DNA of 64,000 bases from Micromonospora lupini str. Lupac 08. GTDB lineage: Bacteria > Actinomycetota > Actinomycetes > Mycobacteriales > Micromonosporaceae. How positions within the stretch are numbered: the stretch's first letter is position 1; the number at the start of each line of letters is the position of its first letter. The stretch lies in contig NZ_HF570107.1 of the NCBI RefSeq assembly GCF_000297395.2, forward strand, positions 74,758 through 138,757, written 5' to 3'. Positions 24,736 to 33,775 of this stretch are shown in pieces. Both the position numbers and the translations under genes were made by a program. The notes under the pieces were generated by a model. That model was given only the letters and a program-made list of their open reading frames with translations. It made no database searches and was not told the DNA's origin.

Positions 24736-26319
24736 ATGCGGGAGGACATGGGTGAGGTGACGGCAAGCCTCCAGCGCCCGGTATCCAACGAAGGCCGGAG
24801 CAGACTCGTGCGGCACGTCGACAGCTTCGAGATCCAGCCGCCGACGCCGCCGTCGCACAACGGCGTCCCTCGGTCGGCATGGGCCAGGGCGCGACGCCGT
24901 GTCTCCCGCTGGCACCGCCCCTACACCGCGATCCTGCTCCTGCTCGATTTCGGGGCTGCGGCGTTCGCCAGTTGGATCGCGATTCAGCTCTTCGATCAGG
25001 CCGCCTCCGGGTTCAACAACCTGAAGCAGGACCCGACCTGGTTCCACACCGTCTCCTACCTGCTGCTCCCTCTCGGCTGGGTCGTCATCCTCTGGAGCAA
25101 CCGGGCCTACGACAGGCGCTATCTGGGGCTCGGGCCGGACGAGTTCAAGCGGGTGATCCGGGCCTCGGTGACGGTCGCCGCGAGCGTCTCCTTCCTCGCC
25201 TTCTCCACCGTGACGCAGCTCTCCCGGTTCACCGTGGGCACGGCGCTTGTCGGTGCGACGCTGCTGATCCTCTGGGGCCGGTTCGTGGCCCGGTGGGCGC
25301 TGCACTACATCCGTCGGCGGGCCGGCCAGGCGGCACACCGGATGGTGCTGGTCGGCACCCTGCCGGAGTGCCTGGAGGTCTACGCGGCGGTCACCCGCAG
25401 CCCGAACGCCGGGCTGGTCCCGGTGGCGATCCACATCACCGACGGGTACGCGGCGGCCCGCGGGGTGCCGACCCCGGTGCCGGTGCACGCCGGCCGCGAC
25501 GTCCTGGCCCTGGTCCGCGAGGTCGGTGGGGACACCATCGCGGTCTGCGGTTCGGCCAGCGCGGAGCCGGGCGAGTTGCGCCGGCTGGCCTGGCAGCTCG
25601 AAGGCTCCGGGGTGGATCTCGTCGTCGCCCCGCAGCTGACCGACATCGCCGGCCCCCGGGTGCACATCCGGCCGATCGAGGGCCTGCCGCTGCTGTACGT
25701 CGAGGAGCCCACCCTCTCCGGGCCGGCGCTGCTGGCCAAGAACCTGATGGACCGGGTCGCCGCGGGCCTCGGCCTGCTGCTGCTGGTCCCGCTGTTCCTC
25801 TCCATCGCCGTGGCGATCCGCATCTCCGACCCCGGTCCGGTCTTCTTCCGCCAGCCCCGGGTGGGCCACGAGGGGCGCACCTTCCGGGTGTGGAAGTTCC
25901 GGACCATGTACGTCGACGCCGAGGACCGGCTGGCCAGCCTCACCGACCAGAACGAGACCGACGGCATGCTGTTCAAGATGAAGCAGGATCCCCGGGTCTT
26001 CCCGGTGGGTCGCTTCCTGCGGGCCTCGTCGCTGGACGAGCTGCCGCAGTTGATCAACGTGCTCTGGGGGGAGATGTCGCTGGTCGGGCCCCGCCCACTG
26101 CCCGCCGACGACGGTGACTTCCTGGGCGACGTACGACGTCGCCTGCTGGTCCGCCCCGGCATGACCGGCCTCTGGCAGGTCTCCGGCCGCTCCGACCTGT
26201 CCTGGGACGAAGCCGTCCGGCTGGACCTCTACTACGTCGACAACTGGTCGCTGGCGTACGACCTGAGCATCCTGTGGCGCACCGTCGGCGTGGTGCTCGC
26301 CCGCAAGGGCGCGTACTAG
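24736..26319 (+). CDS. exopolysaccharide polyprenyl glycosylphosphotransferase
   Basis: A 527-residue membrane protein. Four membrane helices fall near residues 55-160, then a CoA-binding-like region, and a C-terminal bac_transf domain (about 330-527): KNLMDRVAAGLGLLLLVPLF, the acidic site DPGPVFFRQPRVGHEGRTF, KFRTMYVDAEDR, GPRPLPADDGDF and RPGMTGLWQVSGRSD. These proteins (WcaJ/WbaP-like) transfer a sugar phosphate to undecaprenyl phosphate to start exopolysaccharide assembly. ATGs at 24736 and 24748 are candidate starts. GGAGG at 24741-24745 would better suit a later GTG at 24757, so the N-terminus is uncertain. Confidence 0.92.
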   Translation: MREDMGEVTASLQRPVSNEGRSRLVRHVDSFEIQPPTPPSHNGVPRSAWARARRRVSRWHRPYTAILLLLDFGAAAFASWIAIQLFDQAASGFNNLKQDPTWFHTVSYLLLPLGWVVILWSNRAYDRRYLGLGPDEFKRVIRASVTVAASVSFLAFSTVTQLSRFTVGTALVGATLLILWGRFVARWALHYIRRRAGQAAHRMVLVGTLPECLEVYAAVTRSPNAGLVPVAIHITDGYAAARGVPTPVPVHAGRDVLALVREVGGDTIAVCGSASAEPGELRRLAWQLEGSGVDLVVAPQLTDIAGPRVHIRPIEGLPLLYVEEPTLSGPALLAKNLMDRVAAGLGLLLLVPLFLSIAVAIRISDPGPVFFRQPRVGHEGRTFRVWKFRTMYVDAEDRLASLTDQNETDGMLFKMKQDPRVFPVGRFLRASSLDELPQLINVLWGEMSLVGPRPLPADDGDFLGDVRRRLLVRPGMTGLWQVSGRSDLSWDEAVRLDLYYVDNWSLAYDLSILWRTVGVVLARKGAY

Positions 26320-26351
26320 CGCGGAGGGCCGCGAGCCGTCAGGATCGCTGC

Positions 26352-27578
26352 GTGGGTGGCAACCTCTCCGCCGTCGTCGGCGTCGTCTCGCTGGTCACCG
26401 CGCTGACCGCAGCCCTGCTGGCGGTGCTGCGGCTGCGCGCCCGACGCGGCATCGCCACCGCCACCCAACGGGCCACCTACGAGGTGCTGCACACCGCCGG
26501 GCTGGCTGCCGAACCGCTGCGGGCGGGGCTGAGCGCGGCGGGCGCGACGAAGGCCGTACGCCATCTGCGGGCCCTGGTGGGTGCGGTCGGGCTCGCGCTC
26601 ACCGACGCCGACGAGGTGCTCGCCCTCGACGGGCGCGGCACGCACCACGGTGAGCAACTGCTCGCGGCGGCCCAGCGGTCGGTGGTCACCGGGCGCTCGA
26701 CGGTGCTCGGGGAGTCCGACCTGCACTGCGACCGGGTGGACTGCCCGATCCGTGGTGCGGTGGTCGCGCCACTGCACGGGGCGGACGCCCGGGTGGTAGG
26801 CGCACTGGTGGCGATCGCCGACAGCGCGCCGGCGCCGGGGCTGGTCCAGGCCACCCTGGAGACGGCGCACTGGGCCGGCAACCAGCTCGCCCTCGCCGAG
26901 CTGGACTCGTCCCGGGAGCGGCTGGCGCGGGCGGAGGTCCGGGCGTTGCGGGCGCAGATCAGCCCGCACTTCATCTACAACGCGCTGACCGCGATCGGCT
27001 CGTTCGTCCGCACCGACCCGGAGCGGGCCCGGGAGTTGATCCTGGAGTTCGCGGAGTTCACCAGGTACTCCTTCCGGGCGCACGGGGAGTTCACCACCCT
27101 CGCGGAGGAGCTGCGGTCGATCGACAGGTACCTGACGATCGAGCGGGCCCGGTTCGGCGACCGGTTGCAGGTGCGGTTGCAGATCGCCCCGGAGGTGCTG
27201 CCGGTGACGCTCCCGTTCCTCTGCCTTCAGCCGCTTGTGGAGAACGCCGTCCGGCACGGGTTGTCCCGCAAGCCGGGCACGGGCATGGTGAGCATCGAGG
27301 CCCGGGACGCGGGCGCCGAATGCCACATCACGGTGGAGGACGACGGGGTGGGAATGGATCCGACCACGCTGACCGCCGGCATCGCCGAGCTGGCCCGCGG
27401 CACCGGCGACCCGGGGGACGACCAGGGCCAGCACGTCGGCCTCTCCAACGTCGACGAGCGACTGCGATCGGTCTTCGGTGACCGCTTCGGTCTGGTCGTC
27501 GAGACCGGCCTGGGCTCGGGCACCCGCGTGAGCATGCGGGTGCCGAAGTTCCACCCGGGCGTACGGGCCGGTTCGTGA
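26352..27578 (+). CDS. LytS/YpdA-type sensor histidine kinase
   Basis: A 408-residue kinase. One N-terminal membrane helix (about 5-27) is followed by a GAF-like segment (70-165) with Cys residues (DLHCDRVDCPI), then the His_kinase domain AQISPHFIYNALTAIGSF with the phosphoacceptor His206, and an ATPase domain with LVENAVRHGL, VEDDGVGMD and QHVGLSNVDERL. This is the LytS family, not the HisKA family. The GTG at 26352 is the first good start after the sugar transferase stop. It is paired with the LytTR regulator 22 bases downstream. The two Cys may serve in redox or metal sensing (speculative). Confidence 0.92.
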   Translation: MGGNLSAVVGVVSLVTALTAALLAVLRLRARRGIATATQRATYEVLHTAGLAAEPLRAGLSAAGATKAVRHLRALVGAVGLALTDADEVLALDGRGTHHGEQLLAAAQRSVVTGRSTVLGESDLHCDRVDCPIRGAVVAPLHGADARVVGALVAIADSAPAPGLVQATLETAHWAGNQLALAELDSSRERLARAEVRALRAQISPHFIYNALTAIGSFVRTDPERARELILEFAEFTRYSFRAHGEFTTLAEELRSIDRYLTIERARFGDRLQVRLQIAPEVLPVTLPFLCLQPLVENAVRHGLSRKPGTGMVSIEARDAGAECHITVEDDGVGMDPTTLTAGIAELARGTGDPGDDQGQHVGLSNVDERLRSVFGDRFGLVVETGLGSGTRVSMRVPKFHPGVRAGS

Positions 27579-27600
27579 GCGAGCGAATGCGGGCGACCCG

Positions 27601-28362
27601 GTGAACGCCTCCGGTTTCCTCCGGGTGCTGGCGGTGGACGACGAGCCGCCCGCGCTCGACGAGTTGGCGTACCACCTGCGGGCCGACCCCCGGGTGGCCC
27701 GCCTGCACACGGCCGGGGACGCCACCGAGGCGCTGCGGTTGCTGCGCGACGGCGACGTGGACGTGGTCTTCCTGGACATCCGGATGCCCGGCCTGGACGG
27801 CATGGAGCTGGCCCGGGTGCTGCGCCGGTTCGCCCGGCCACCGGCGATCGTGTTCGTCACCGCGTACGACGACGGCGCGGTCGACGCGTTCGACCTGGGC
27901 GCCACGGACTACGTGCGTAAACCGGTACGCGCCGAACGGCTGGCCGAGTCGCTGCGGCGGGTGATCGGTTCGCGGGTGGTGCCGTCGCATCCGGCGGCGC
28001 TGGCCCGCGCCGAGGAGGACCCGACGATTCCGATCGAGCTGGCCGGCACCACCCGGATGCTGCCCCGTTCGGCGGTGCGTTGGGTGGAGGCGCAGGGGGA
28101 CTACGCCCGGCTGCACACCGCCGAGGGGTCGCACCTGGTGCGGGTCTCGCTGGCCACGCTCGCCGAACGGTGGGCGGATGCCGGTTTCGTCCGGGTGCAC
28201 CGGTCGTACCTGGTGCAGTTGAAGTTGATCGCGGAGCTGCGCCTGGTGAACTCCGGGTACGTGGTGGTGGTCGACTCCACCGAGCTGCCGGTGAGCAGGC
28301 GACACACCCGGGAGTTGAAGGACAAGCTGGTCAGGGCCGCGAAGCAGGACTGGAGTCGCTGA
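27601..28362 (+). CDS. LytTR-family response regulator
   Basis: A 253-residue regulator. The receiver domain has the acidic pocket VDDEPP, phosphoacceptor Asp59 in VFLDIRMPGLDG, Thr in FVTAYDD and Lys in YVRKPVRAERLAES. The LytTR DNA-binding domain spans about 150-250 with WVEAQGDYARLHTAEGSHLVR, the conserved HRSYLVQLKLI and ELPVSRRHTRELKDKL. It is the partner of the kinase just upstream. LytTR regulators often control cell envelope, exopolysaccharide or transport genes; the adjacent polysaccharide transferase is a plausible target (inference). Confidence 0.93.
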   Translation: MNASGFLRVLAVDDEPPALDELAYHLRADPRVARLHTAGDATEALRLLRDGDVDVVFLDIRMPGLDGMELARVLRRFARPPAIVFVTAYDDGAVDAFDLGATDYVRKPVRAERLAESLRRVIGSRVVPSHPAALARAEEDPTIPIELAGTTRMLPRSAVRWVEAQGDYARLHTAEGSHLVRVSLATLAERWADAGFVRVHRSYLVQLKLIAELRLVNSGYVVVVDSTELPVSRRHTRELKDKLVRAAKQDWSR

Positions 28363-28396
28363 CGCGGGAATACCTCCAGCCTTCCCGTACGTTGTA

Positions 28397-28417
28397 CGAT
28401 AGTCCGTACGACTATCG
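28397..28417. promoter_or_regulatory. operator-like dyad upstream of the DUF5701 gene
   Basis: CGATAGT (28397-28403) and ACTATCG (28411-28417) are exact inverted copies around CCGTACG. The preceding TACGAT (28395-28400) fits a -10 box, so a regulator binding here would cover the promoter of the gene at 28428. GGGAGG lies at 28418-28422. Confidence 0.5.
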
Positions 28418-28427
28418 GGAGGCCGCC

Positions 28428-29090
28428 GTGCACGACGCCCCGTTCGACGCCGAGACCGAGTTCGACAGCCAACTCGACCAACTGGTCCGACTGGACTACC
28501 CGGCCCTGGCCGGGATGCCCGAGAGCGCGTTCCGCGACCTGGTCGCCCCGCTGCGGGCCCGCGCGGTCCACGGCGCCGCCGGCCTGCCCGCGCCCACCGC
28601 CGCCCGAGTGCCGTTCGTGCTGGTCATCACGCGCGACCTGATCGGGGTGGAGCCCCGGCTCGCGCTCACCACGCTGGCCGGCAAGAACAAGCCCGGCTTC
28701 CTCGATCGGCACTACGCCGAGGACGACCTGCCGCGCTTCGACCCGATCAAGGAGCTGGAGGTGCCCGCCGGGCCGGCGTACCTCCTCTTCGACGTCGACC
28801 GTGGCGAGGAGTTCCGCAACCTCGCCCCCGCCGCGGCGATGGAGGGCATGACCGCCCAGGACCGGCTGCCGCTCACCATCGACGAGGGGCTCGCCTTCAT
28901 CACCCTCCATCCGGCCGCGCTGGCCAGCAACAGGTGCTTCTCCCTGGTCGGCTCCCGGTGCGGCGACAAGCGGGTGCCGGCCCTGTGGATCAGCCAGGGC
29001 GCGCCGAAGCTGGGCTGGTGCTGGTACGGCAATCCGCACACCTGGCTCGGCTCCGCCTCGGCCGGTCCCGTACGGGTCGGTCTGGAGTAA
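28428..29090 (+). CDS. DUF5701-family protein
   Basis: About 220 residues, starting at the GTG with GGGAGG four to nine bases upstream. The sequence matches the actinobacterial DUF5701 pattern by eye: an acidic helix (FDSQLDQLVRLDYPALAGMPESAFRDLVAPLRARA), then a beta/alpha core with PFVLVITRDLIGVEPRL, PAYLLFDVDRGEEFRNL, IDEGLAFITLHPAAL and a C-terminal LGWCWYGNPHTWLGSAS. Several conserved Trp and Cys residues occur near the end. Function unknown. The operator-like dyad just upstream suggests independent control. Confidence 0.8.
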   Translation: MHDAPFDAETEFDSQLDQLVRLDYPALAGMPESAFRDLVAPLRARAVHGAAGLPAPTAARVPFVLVITRDLIGVEPRLALTTLAGKNKPGFLDRHYAEDDLPRFDPIKELEVPAGPAYLLFDVDRGEEFRNLAPAAAMEGMTAQDRLPLTIDEGLAFITLHPAALASNRCFSLVGSRCGDKRVPALWISQGAPKLGWCWYGNPHTWLGSASAGPVRVGLE

Positions 29091-29098
29091 CCGGCGGA

Positions 29099-29123
29099 CC
29101 TGCTGTCCACCACGGACGGCAGG
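29099..29123. terminator. bidirectional terminator-like hairpin
   Basis: CCTGCTGTCC (29099-29108) pairs with GGACGGCAGG (29114-29123) around a five-base loop, with one G-T type mismatch. It lies between the convergent DUF5701 and Uma2 genes. A wider pairing (CGGCGGA with TCCGCCG) flanks it. Confidence 0.6.
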
Positions 29124-29162
29124 CTCCTCCCTGCCGGGGCTTCCGCCGACCGAGCCGACCGC

Positions 29163-29720
29163 TCAGAAGATGTCGGCCAACGGCAGGGCCAGGGGAAACG
29201 GCTCGTCGGTGCGGTAGATCTCGCCGACCGGGAGGAGCGCCTGTTCGCGGTAGCCGCCCGGACCGTTCGCGAGCACCGTCAACGTCTGTTTCCGGGGCTC
29301 CACCAACCAGTACCGGCCGATGCCGGCGGCCGCGTACTCGTGGCGTTTGAGCACCAGGTCACGGCCGGCGTTGCTCGGCGAGATCACCTCGACGACGAGG
29401 AGCACATCGCTCGGGTCGAGCGCGGCGCCGCCGCTGGCCAGCGCGCTCTCCCGAGCGACGAAGAGATCCGGCACGAAGTACGAGGAGCGCTTGGCGCTCA
29501 CCCCGATGTCCTGACCGACGAGCAGGCCGGCGGGGGCCTGCCGGTCGAGGATCCGACGGAGGCGGTTGGCGATCGCACCGTGGAAGACGTCCGCATGGGG
29601 GGACACGAGCAGGCTCCCGTCGAAGATCTCGTAGACCTGGTCGTCCTCGGGAAGAGCCTGGAGGTCGTCCACCGTCCAGGCGTCGCCCCAGCCGGGCCGG
29701 GCAGGATTGGTCACCGTCAC
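29163..29720 (-). CDS. Uma2 / DUF820-family protein with PD-(D/E)XK-like fold
   Basis: A 185-residue protein of the Uma2 family, frequent in high-GC actinobacteria and cyanobacteria. Motifs include YEIFDGSLLVSPHADVFHG, YFVPDLFVARES and the core VLLVVEVISPSNAGRDLVLKRHEYAAAGIGRYWLVEP. The Glu-Val-Ile-Ser-Pro segment with the later Lys resembles the restriction-endonuclease-like active site. The biological role is not known, and nuclease activity is only suggested by fold. The start matches a typical length. Confidence 0.88.
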   Translation of the reverse strand: MTVTNPARPGWGDAWTVDDLQALPEDDQVYEIFDGSLLVSPHADVFHGAIANRLRRILDRQAPAGLLVGQDIGVSAKRSSYFVPDLFVARESALASGGAALDPSDVLLVVEVISPSNAGRDLVLKRHEYAAAGIGRYWLVEPRKQTLTVLANGPGGYREQALLPVGEIYRTDEPFPLALPLADIF

Positions 29721-29896
29721 ACCTCCTCTCTACCGAACCACCCTGACAGCTGGCTCGGTCGTCCACAACGAGGCTCGGGGTTCGCTGAGGCCAACCGCAG
29801 CGGACCCCGGGTTATCCACAGGGGTGAACCGTTCTCCACAGGTTATTCACAATGCCACCCACTGATCTCCACGGTGGCTCCCTACAGTCAGACCCC

Positions 29897-30574
29897 ATGA
29901 AGGAACGCCGCGTCCTGGTCGTCGAGGACGAACGCACCATCGCCGAGTCGGTCGCCGCCCGACTCCGCGCCGAGGGTTTCGCCGTGGAGATCGCCGCGGA
30001 CGGCCCCAGCGCGGTCGAGCGGTTCCGGACCGGGCAACCGGACCTCGTGGTCCTCGACGTGATGCTGCCCGGCTTCGACGGCCTGGAGGTGTGCCGGCGG
30101 ATCCAGGCCGTCCGGCCGGTGCCGGTGCTGATGCTCACGGCCCGCGACGACGAGACCGATCTGCTGGTCGGGCTCGCGGTCGGCGCGGACGACTACCTCA
30201 CCAAGCCGTTCTCGATGCGGGAACTGGCCGCCCGCGTACACGTGCTGCTGCGCCGGATGGAACGGGCCGCGACTCCCGCCCCACCTGCCATCCGCCTCGG
30301 CGACATCGAGATCAACGAGGCCGAGCGGCGGGTTCGCCGCTCCGGCGCGGACGTGCACCTCACTCCGACCGAGTTCGACCTCCTGATCCACCTCGCCGGG
30401 CGGCCCCGCACAGTGCTGCCCCGGGAGCGGTTGCTCGCCGACGTGTGGGGCTGGGCCGAGGGCACCGGCACCCGCACCGTGGACAGCCACGTCAAGGCTC
30501 TGCGCCGCAAGCTCGGCGCCGATCTCATCCGGACCGTGCACGGCGTCGGGTACGCCCTGGAGGTGCCCGCGTGA
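29897..30574 (+). CDS. OmpR/PhoB-family response regulator
   Basis: A 225-residue regulator. Receiver motifs: VVEDERT, Asp54 in VVLDVMLPGFDG, MLTARDDETD and YLTKPFSMRELAARV. The winged helix (about 130-225) ends with VKALRRKLGADLIRTVHGVGYAL. The ATG at 29897 is preferred to an upstream ATG at 29852 because the receiver begins immediately after it. The GTGA overlap couples it to the kinase at 30571. AT-rich DNA before it (TTATCCACAGG and TTATTCACAA at about 29812-29850) contains two DnaA-box-like nonamers. Confidence 0.94.
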   Translation: MKERRVLVVEDERTIAESVAARLRAEGFAVEIAADGPSAVERFRTGQPDLVVLDVMLPGFDGLEVCRRIQAVRPVPVLMLTARDDETDLLVGLAVGADDYLTKPFSMRELAARVHVLLRRMERAATPAPPAIRLGDIEINEAERRVRRSGADVHLTPTEFDLLIHLAGRPRTVLPRERLLADVWGWAEGTGTRTVDSHVKALRRKLGADLIRTVHGVGYALEVPA

Positions 30575-31647
30575 CCAACCACCGACTGGTGGACTGGCTG
30601 GACCGGGTGCTGCCCCGCCCGCTGGACCCGGTCCGCTCGATCAAGATGAAGCTCGGCGTCCTACTGGTCGCGTCCTGGGCCGTGGCCATCGGCTACTTCT
30701 GGTACGGCATCGGTTGGCTCCCGCCGGGCACGTCGATCACCGTCATCTGCATCGCGCTCGTCACCTCGCAGGTGCTCGCCCACGGGATGACCTCGCCGCT
30801 GCGCGAGATGACGGCGGCCGCCGGGGCGATGGCCCGCGGTGACTACACCCGTCGGGTACGCGCCACCTCCCGCGACGAGGTGGGTGAGCTGGCCCAGGCG
30901 TTCAACAAGATGGCCGAGGACCTGCACGCGGCGGATCAGCGCCGACGCGAGCTGATCGCCAACGTCTCCCACGAGCTGCGGACGCCGATCACCGCGCTGC
31001 AGGGCGTACTGGAGAACATGGTGGACGGGGTGGCCGAGCCGGAGCCGGCGGCCCTGCGCGCGGCGCTGTCCCAGACCGAACGGCTCGGGCATCTCGTCGC
31101 CGACCTGCTCGATCTGTCCCGTCTCGACGCCGGAGTGGTGCCACTGCGCCGGGTCCGCATCGACGTCGCGGACTTCCTGGACGAGGCGGTGGAACATGCC
31201 ACCGCGAGCGCCGCCGGGGCGGGGCTCGACGTGGACTTCCAGCTCCGCGACCTGGCGGCGCCGCTGACGGTACGCGCGGACCCGTGGCGGCTGCACCAGG
31301 TGTTCGCGAACCTGCTGGACAACGCGGCGCGGCACAGCCCACCCGGCGGCACGGTGCGGGTGAGCGCCGAGGAACACGCCGGCCAACTCCACTTCGAGGT
31401 GAGCGACGAGGGGCAGGGCATCCCGACGGCCGAGCGTTCCCGAGTGTTCGAGCGGTTCACCCGCGGCGACCGGGCGGCCGGCGGCGGGACCGGCCTGGGC
31501 CTGGCCATCGCCCGCTGGGTCGTCGAACTGCACGGCGGCCAGATCGGGGTCCTCGACCCGGTCGGCGCCGCCGGGAACTCCCAGCCCGGTTGCCGCATCC
31601 GGGTCACCATCCCGAGCAACGGGCCACACCGAGAAGAGGCCGCATGA
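30571..31647 (+). CDS. sensor histidine kinase with HAMP domain
   Basis: A 358-residue kinase. Two membrane helices lie at about 28-48 and 52-72 with almost no loop between them, so it senses through the membrane or the next gene, not through an extracellular domain. HAMP follows (MTSPLREMTAAAGAMARGDYTRRV), then IANVSHELRTPITALQGVLE with His134, NLLDNAARHSPPGG, SDEGQGIP and GGTGLGLAIARWV. It starts four bases before the regulator stop (GTGA) and ends in an ATGA overlap with the DUF4173 gene. Confidence 0.94.
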   Translation: MTNHRLVDWLDRVLPRPLDPVRSIKMKLGVLLVASWAVAIGYFWYGIGWLPPGTSITVICIALVTSQVLAHGMTSPLREMTAAAGAMARGDYTRRVRATSRDEVGELAQAFNKMAEDLHAADQRRRELIANVSHELRTPITALQGVLENMVDGVAEPEPAALRAALSQTERLGHLVADLLDLSRLDAGVVPLRRVRIDVADFLDEAVEHATASAAGAGLDVDFQLRDLAAPLTVRADPWRLHQVFANLLDNAARHSPPGGTVRVSAEEHAGQLHFEVSDEGQGIPTAERSRVFERFTRGDRAAGGGTGLGLAIARWVVELHGGQIGVLDPVGAAGNSQPGCRIRVTIPSNGPHREEAA

Positions 31648-33731
31648 CCAGCCCCGGCAGCATGCCCGCACCGGCGACGGGACCGACCGGTCCGGCGACC
31701 GGACCGGTCGGACCGCAGCCCACCCCGCCCGGCCAGACCGGTCAACCCACTCCACCCGGTCAGCCCCGGTCCGGTCCCGGCGCGACGCCCCCGCCGGTGG
31801 CCGGCCGGCCGCACCCCTGGCCGCCGCAGCCGTGGCCGTCCCAGTCCGTTCCACCTCGGCCACCGTCGCTACTCGCGCAGCGCTGGCCGGGCCCGACCGG
31901 AACCGCCCGTCCGCTGCTCCTGGGCGTGTTGACGGCGGCGGCGGTCGTCGGCGCCTCGGCGCTGACGGTTGTCCGTCCCGGACTGGGCTGGCTGGTCGCC
32001 GCCCTCGCGGCCACCGCCGCGCTCGCCACCGCCGCGCTCGCCACCGCCGGTTTCGTCCGGTCCGGCACGCCGTCCCCGGCGCAGGTCACCGAACGGGCCG
32101 CGCCTGCCGCTCCGGGGTCACCGCCGGCACCAGGCTCATCGCCGGCACCGTCGCTGGCCAGCTCCGGGCCGACGTCCGCCGCCACGCCATCCGCGACGGA
32201 GAAAGCAACTCTCGCGCCGGCCACGACCGCCGTGCCGCAAGCGTCGCCTCCGACCGCCGCGCCTGCCGCTCCCTCAGGGCCCGACACCACCGTGACGCCC
32301 GCCACGGCACCACCGCCGGCCGCCACCAGCGCCGCACAGCCGCCGACGGCCCAGCCGGCCGCAACGGCTGCGCCGACCCCGACCGCTCCGCCGACTCCAA
32401 CCGCTGTGCCGGCGTCGTCCGCGGCCGCGACCACCGTCCGTCCCGGTGCCACGGGGGCACCGGGGCGGGCGGCGCAGGTCGTCTGGGCTGCCGCGACTGT
32501 CGCGCTGGTCGCCGTCGGCACGGTCCGGGCCGCCGGTTGGCTCTTCGTACTCTGCCTGCTCGCCGCCGCGGTGACCGCGACGCTCGCGGTGACAGGTGGG
32601 CGGACCCCGCTGGGGATGCTGCTGGCCGCGACGCTGCCGCCGGCCGCGACGGTCCGCGCGCTCCCCTGGGCGGTACGCGGGCTGCACGGCACCCGCTCGT
32701 CCGGCCCCGGGATCGGGCGGATCGTGACCAGCCTGGCGATCTCGGTCGGTCTGCTGACGCTGTTCGGCCTGTTGTTCTCGTCCGCCGACGCGGTCTTCGC
32801 CGACCTGCTGGCGGGCCTCCTGCCGGACATCTCGCCGGGCGGTGTGGTCGGCTGGTTGCTACGCCTCGGGCTGATCGGCCTGGCCCTGCTCGGCGGCGCG
32901 TACCTGGTCAGCCGGCCGCCCGACCTGGACAGCCTGCGGGCGAAGCCGGGTCGGCCGGTGCACCGGCTGGAATGGGCCCTGCCGCTGGTGCTGCTCGACG
33001 CCCTGTTCGCCGCCTTCGTGCTGGTGCAGTTGACGGTGTTCTTCGGCGGCGCGGGGCACGTGCTGCGTACGGCCGGCCTCACCTACGCCGAGTACGCCCG
33101 GAGCGGGTTCTGGCAACTGCTCGCCGTCACCGCGCTCACCCTGCTGGTGATCGCCGTCGCGGCCCGCCGGGCGCCGAAGGCCACCCGTGCCGACCGGCTG
33201 CTGGTCCGGGCGCTGCTCGGCGCGCTCACGGCACTCAGCCTGGTCGTCGTCGCCTCGTCGCTCTACCGCATGCAGGTCTACGCCGACGCGTACGGCGCGA
33301 CGCGTCTGCGGCTCTTCGTGGCGACCGTCGAGCTGTCGCTCGGGCTGCTCTTCGTCCTGGTCGGCGTAGCCGTGGCGCTGCTGCGGGCCAAGTGGCTGCC
33401 CCGACTGGTGATCGGCACCGCGGTGCTGGCGCTGCTGGGGTTGGCAGTGGTCAACCCGGACCGGCTGATCGCGGACCGGAATGTCGACAGGTACCTCGAC
33501 ACCGGCCGCCTCGACATCACCTACCTCTCCGGGCTGTCGGCCGACGCCGTACCGGCCCTGGACCGGCTGCCCGAGCCGATGCGCACGTGCGCGCTGCGGG
33601 AGATCGCCTTCGAGCTGCCCGAGGACGGTTTGTGGGCGACGAACCTCGGCCGGGAACGGGCCCGTTCCGTCCTGGACGCGACAGGGGTGACCAGCAGCAC
33701 GACGGACTGCGTCACTCAGGTGCGCTGGTGA
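31644..33731 (+). CDS. DUF4173 (DUF4153-like) membrane protein with low-complexity insert
   Basis: A 695-residue membrane protein that is the third gene of a two-component operon (ATGA overlap with the kinase). The N-terminal 70 residues are Pro/Gly/Gln-rich. After two helices (about 92-140) comes about 130 residues of Ala/Pro/Thr/Ser low-complexity sequence, unusual in length, then about eight helices with the DUF4173 core (GLLFSSADAVFADLLAGLLPD, VVNPDRLIADRNVDRYLDTGRLDITYL and YLSGLSADAVPAL). The family is of unknown function and often next to envelope stress or transport regulators. The coupling to the kinase suggests it is a sensor partner or the regulated target (inference). Confidence 0.85.
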   Translation: MTSPGSMPAPATGPTGPATGPVGPQPTPPGQTGQPTPPGQPRSGPGATPPPVAGRPHPWPPQPWPSQSVPPRPPSLLAQRWPGPTGTARPLLLGVLTAAAVVGASALTVVRPGLGWLVAALAATAALATAALATAGFVRSGTPSPAQVTERAAPAAPGSPPAPGSSPAPSLASSGPTSAATPSATEKATLAPATTAVPQASPPTAAPAAPSGPDTTVTPATAPPPAATSAAQPPTAQPAATAAPTPTAPPTPTAVPASSAAATTVRPGATGAPGRAAQVVWAAATVALVAVGTVRAAGWLFVLCLLAAAVTATLAVTGGRTPLGMLLAATLPPAATVRALPWAVRGLHGTRSSGPGIGRIVTSLAISVGLLTLFGLLFSSADAVFADLLAGLLPDISPGGVVGWLLRLGLIGLALLGGAYLVSRPPDLDSLRAKPGRPVHRLEWALPLVLLDALFAAFVLVQLTVFFGGAGHVLRTAGLTYAEYARSGFWQLLAVTALTLLVIAVAARRAPKATRADRLLVRALLGALTALSLVVVASSLYRMQVYADAYGATRLRLFVATVELSLGLLFVLVGVAVALLRAKWLPRLVIGTAVLALLGLAVVNPDRLIADRNVDRYLDTGRLDITYLSGLSADAVPALDRLPEPMRTCALREIAFELPEDGLWATNLGRERARSVLDATGVTSSTTDCVTQVRW

Positions 33732-33775
33732 GCGCGAACGCTTGACAATCGCGCTGGGCGGGCAAGACTGCCGGG

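Noticed and set aside
31760..33082. Antisense open frame in the DUF4173 gene
   Set aside because: Produced by GC-rich codons of the real gene; low complexity.
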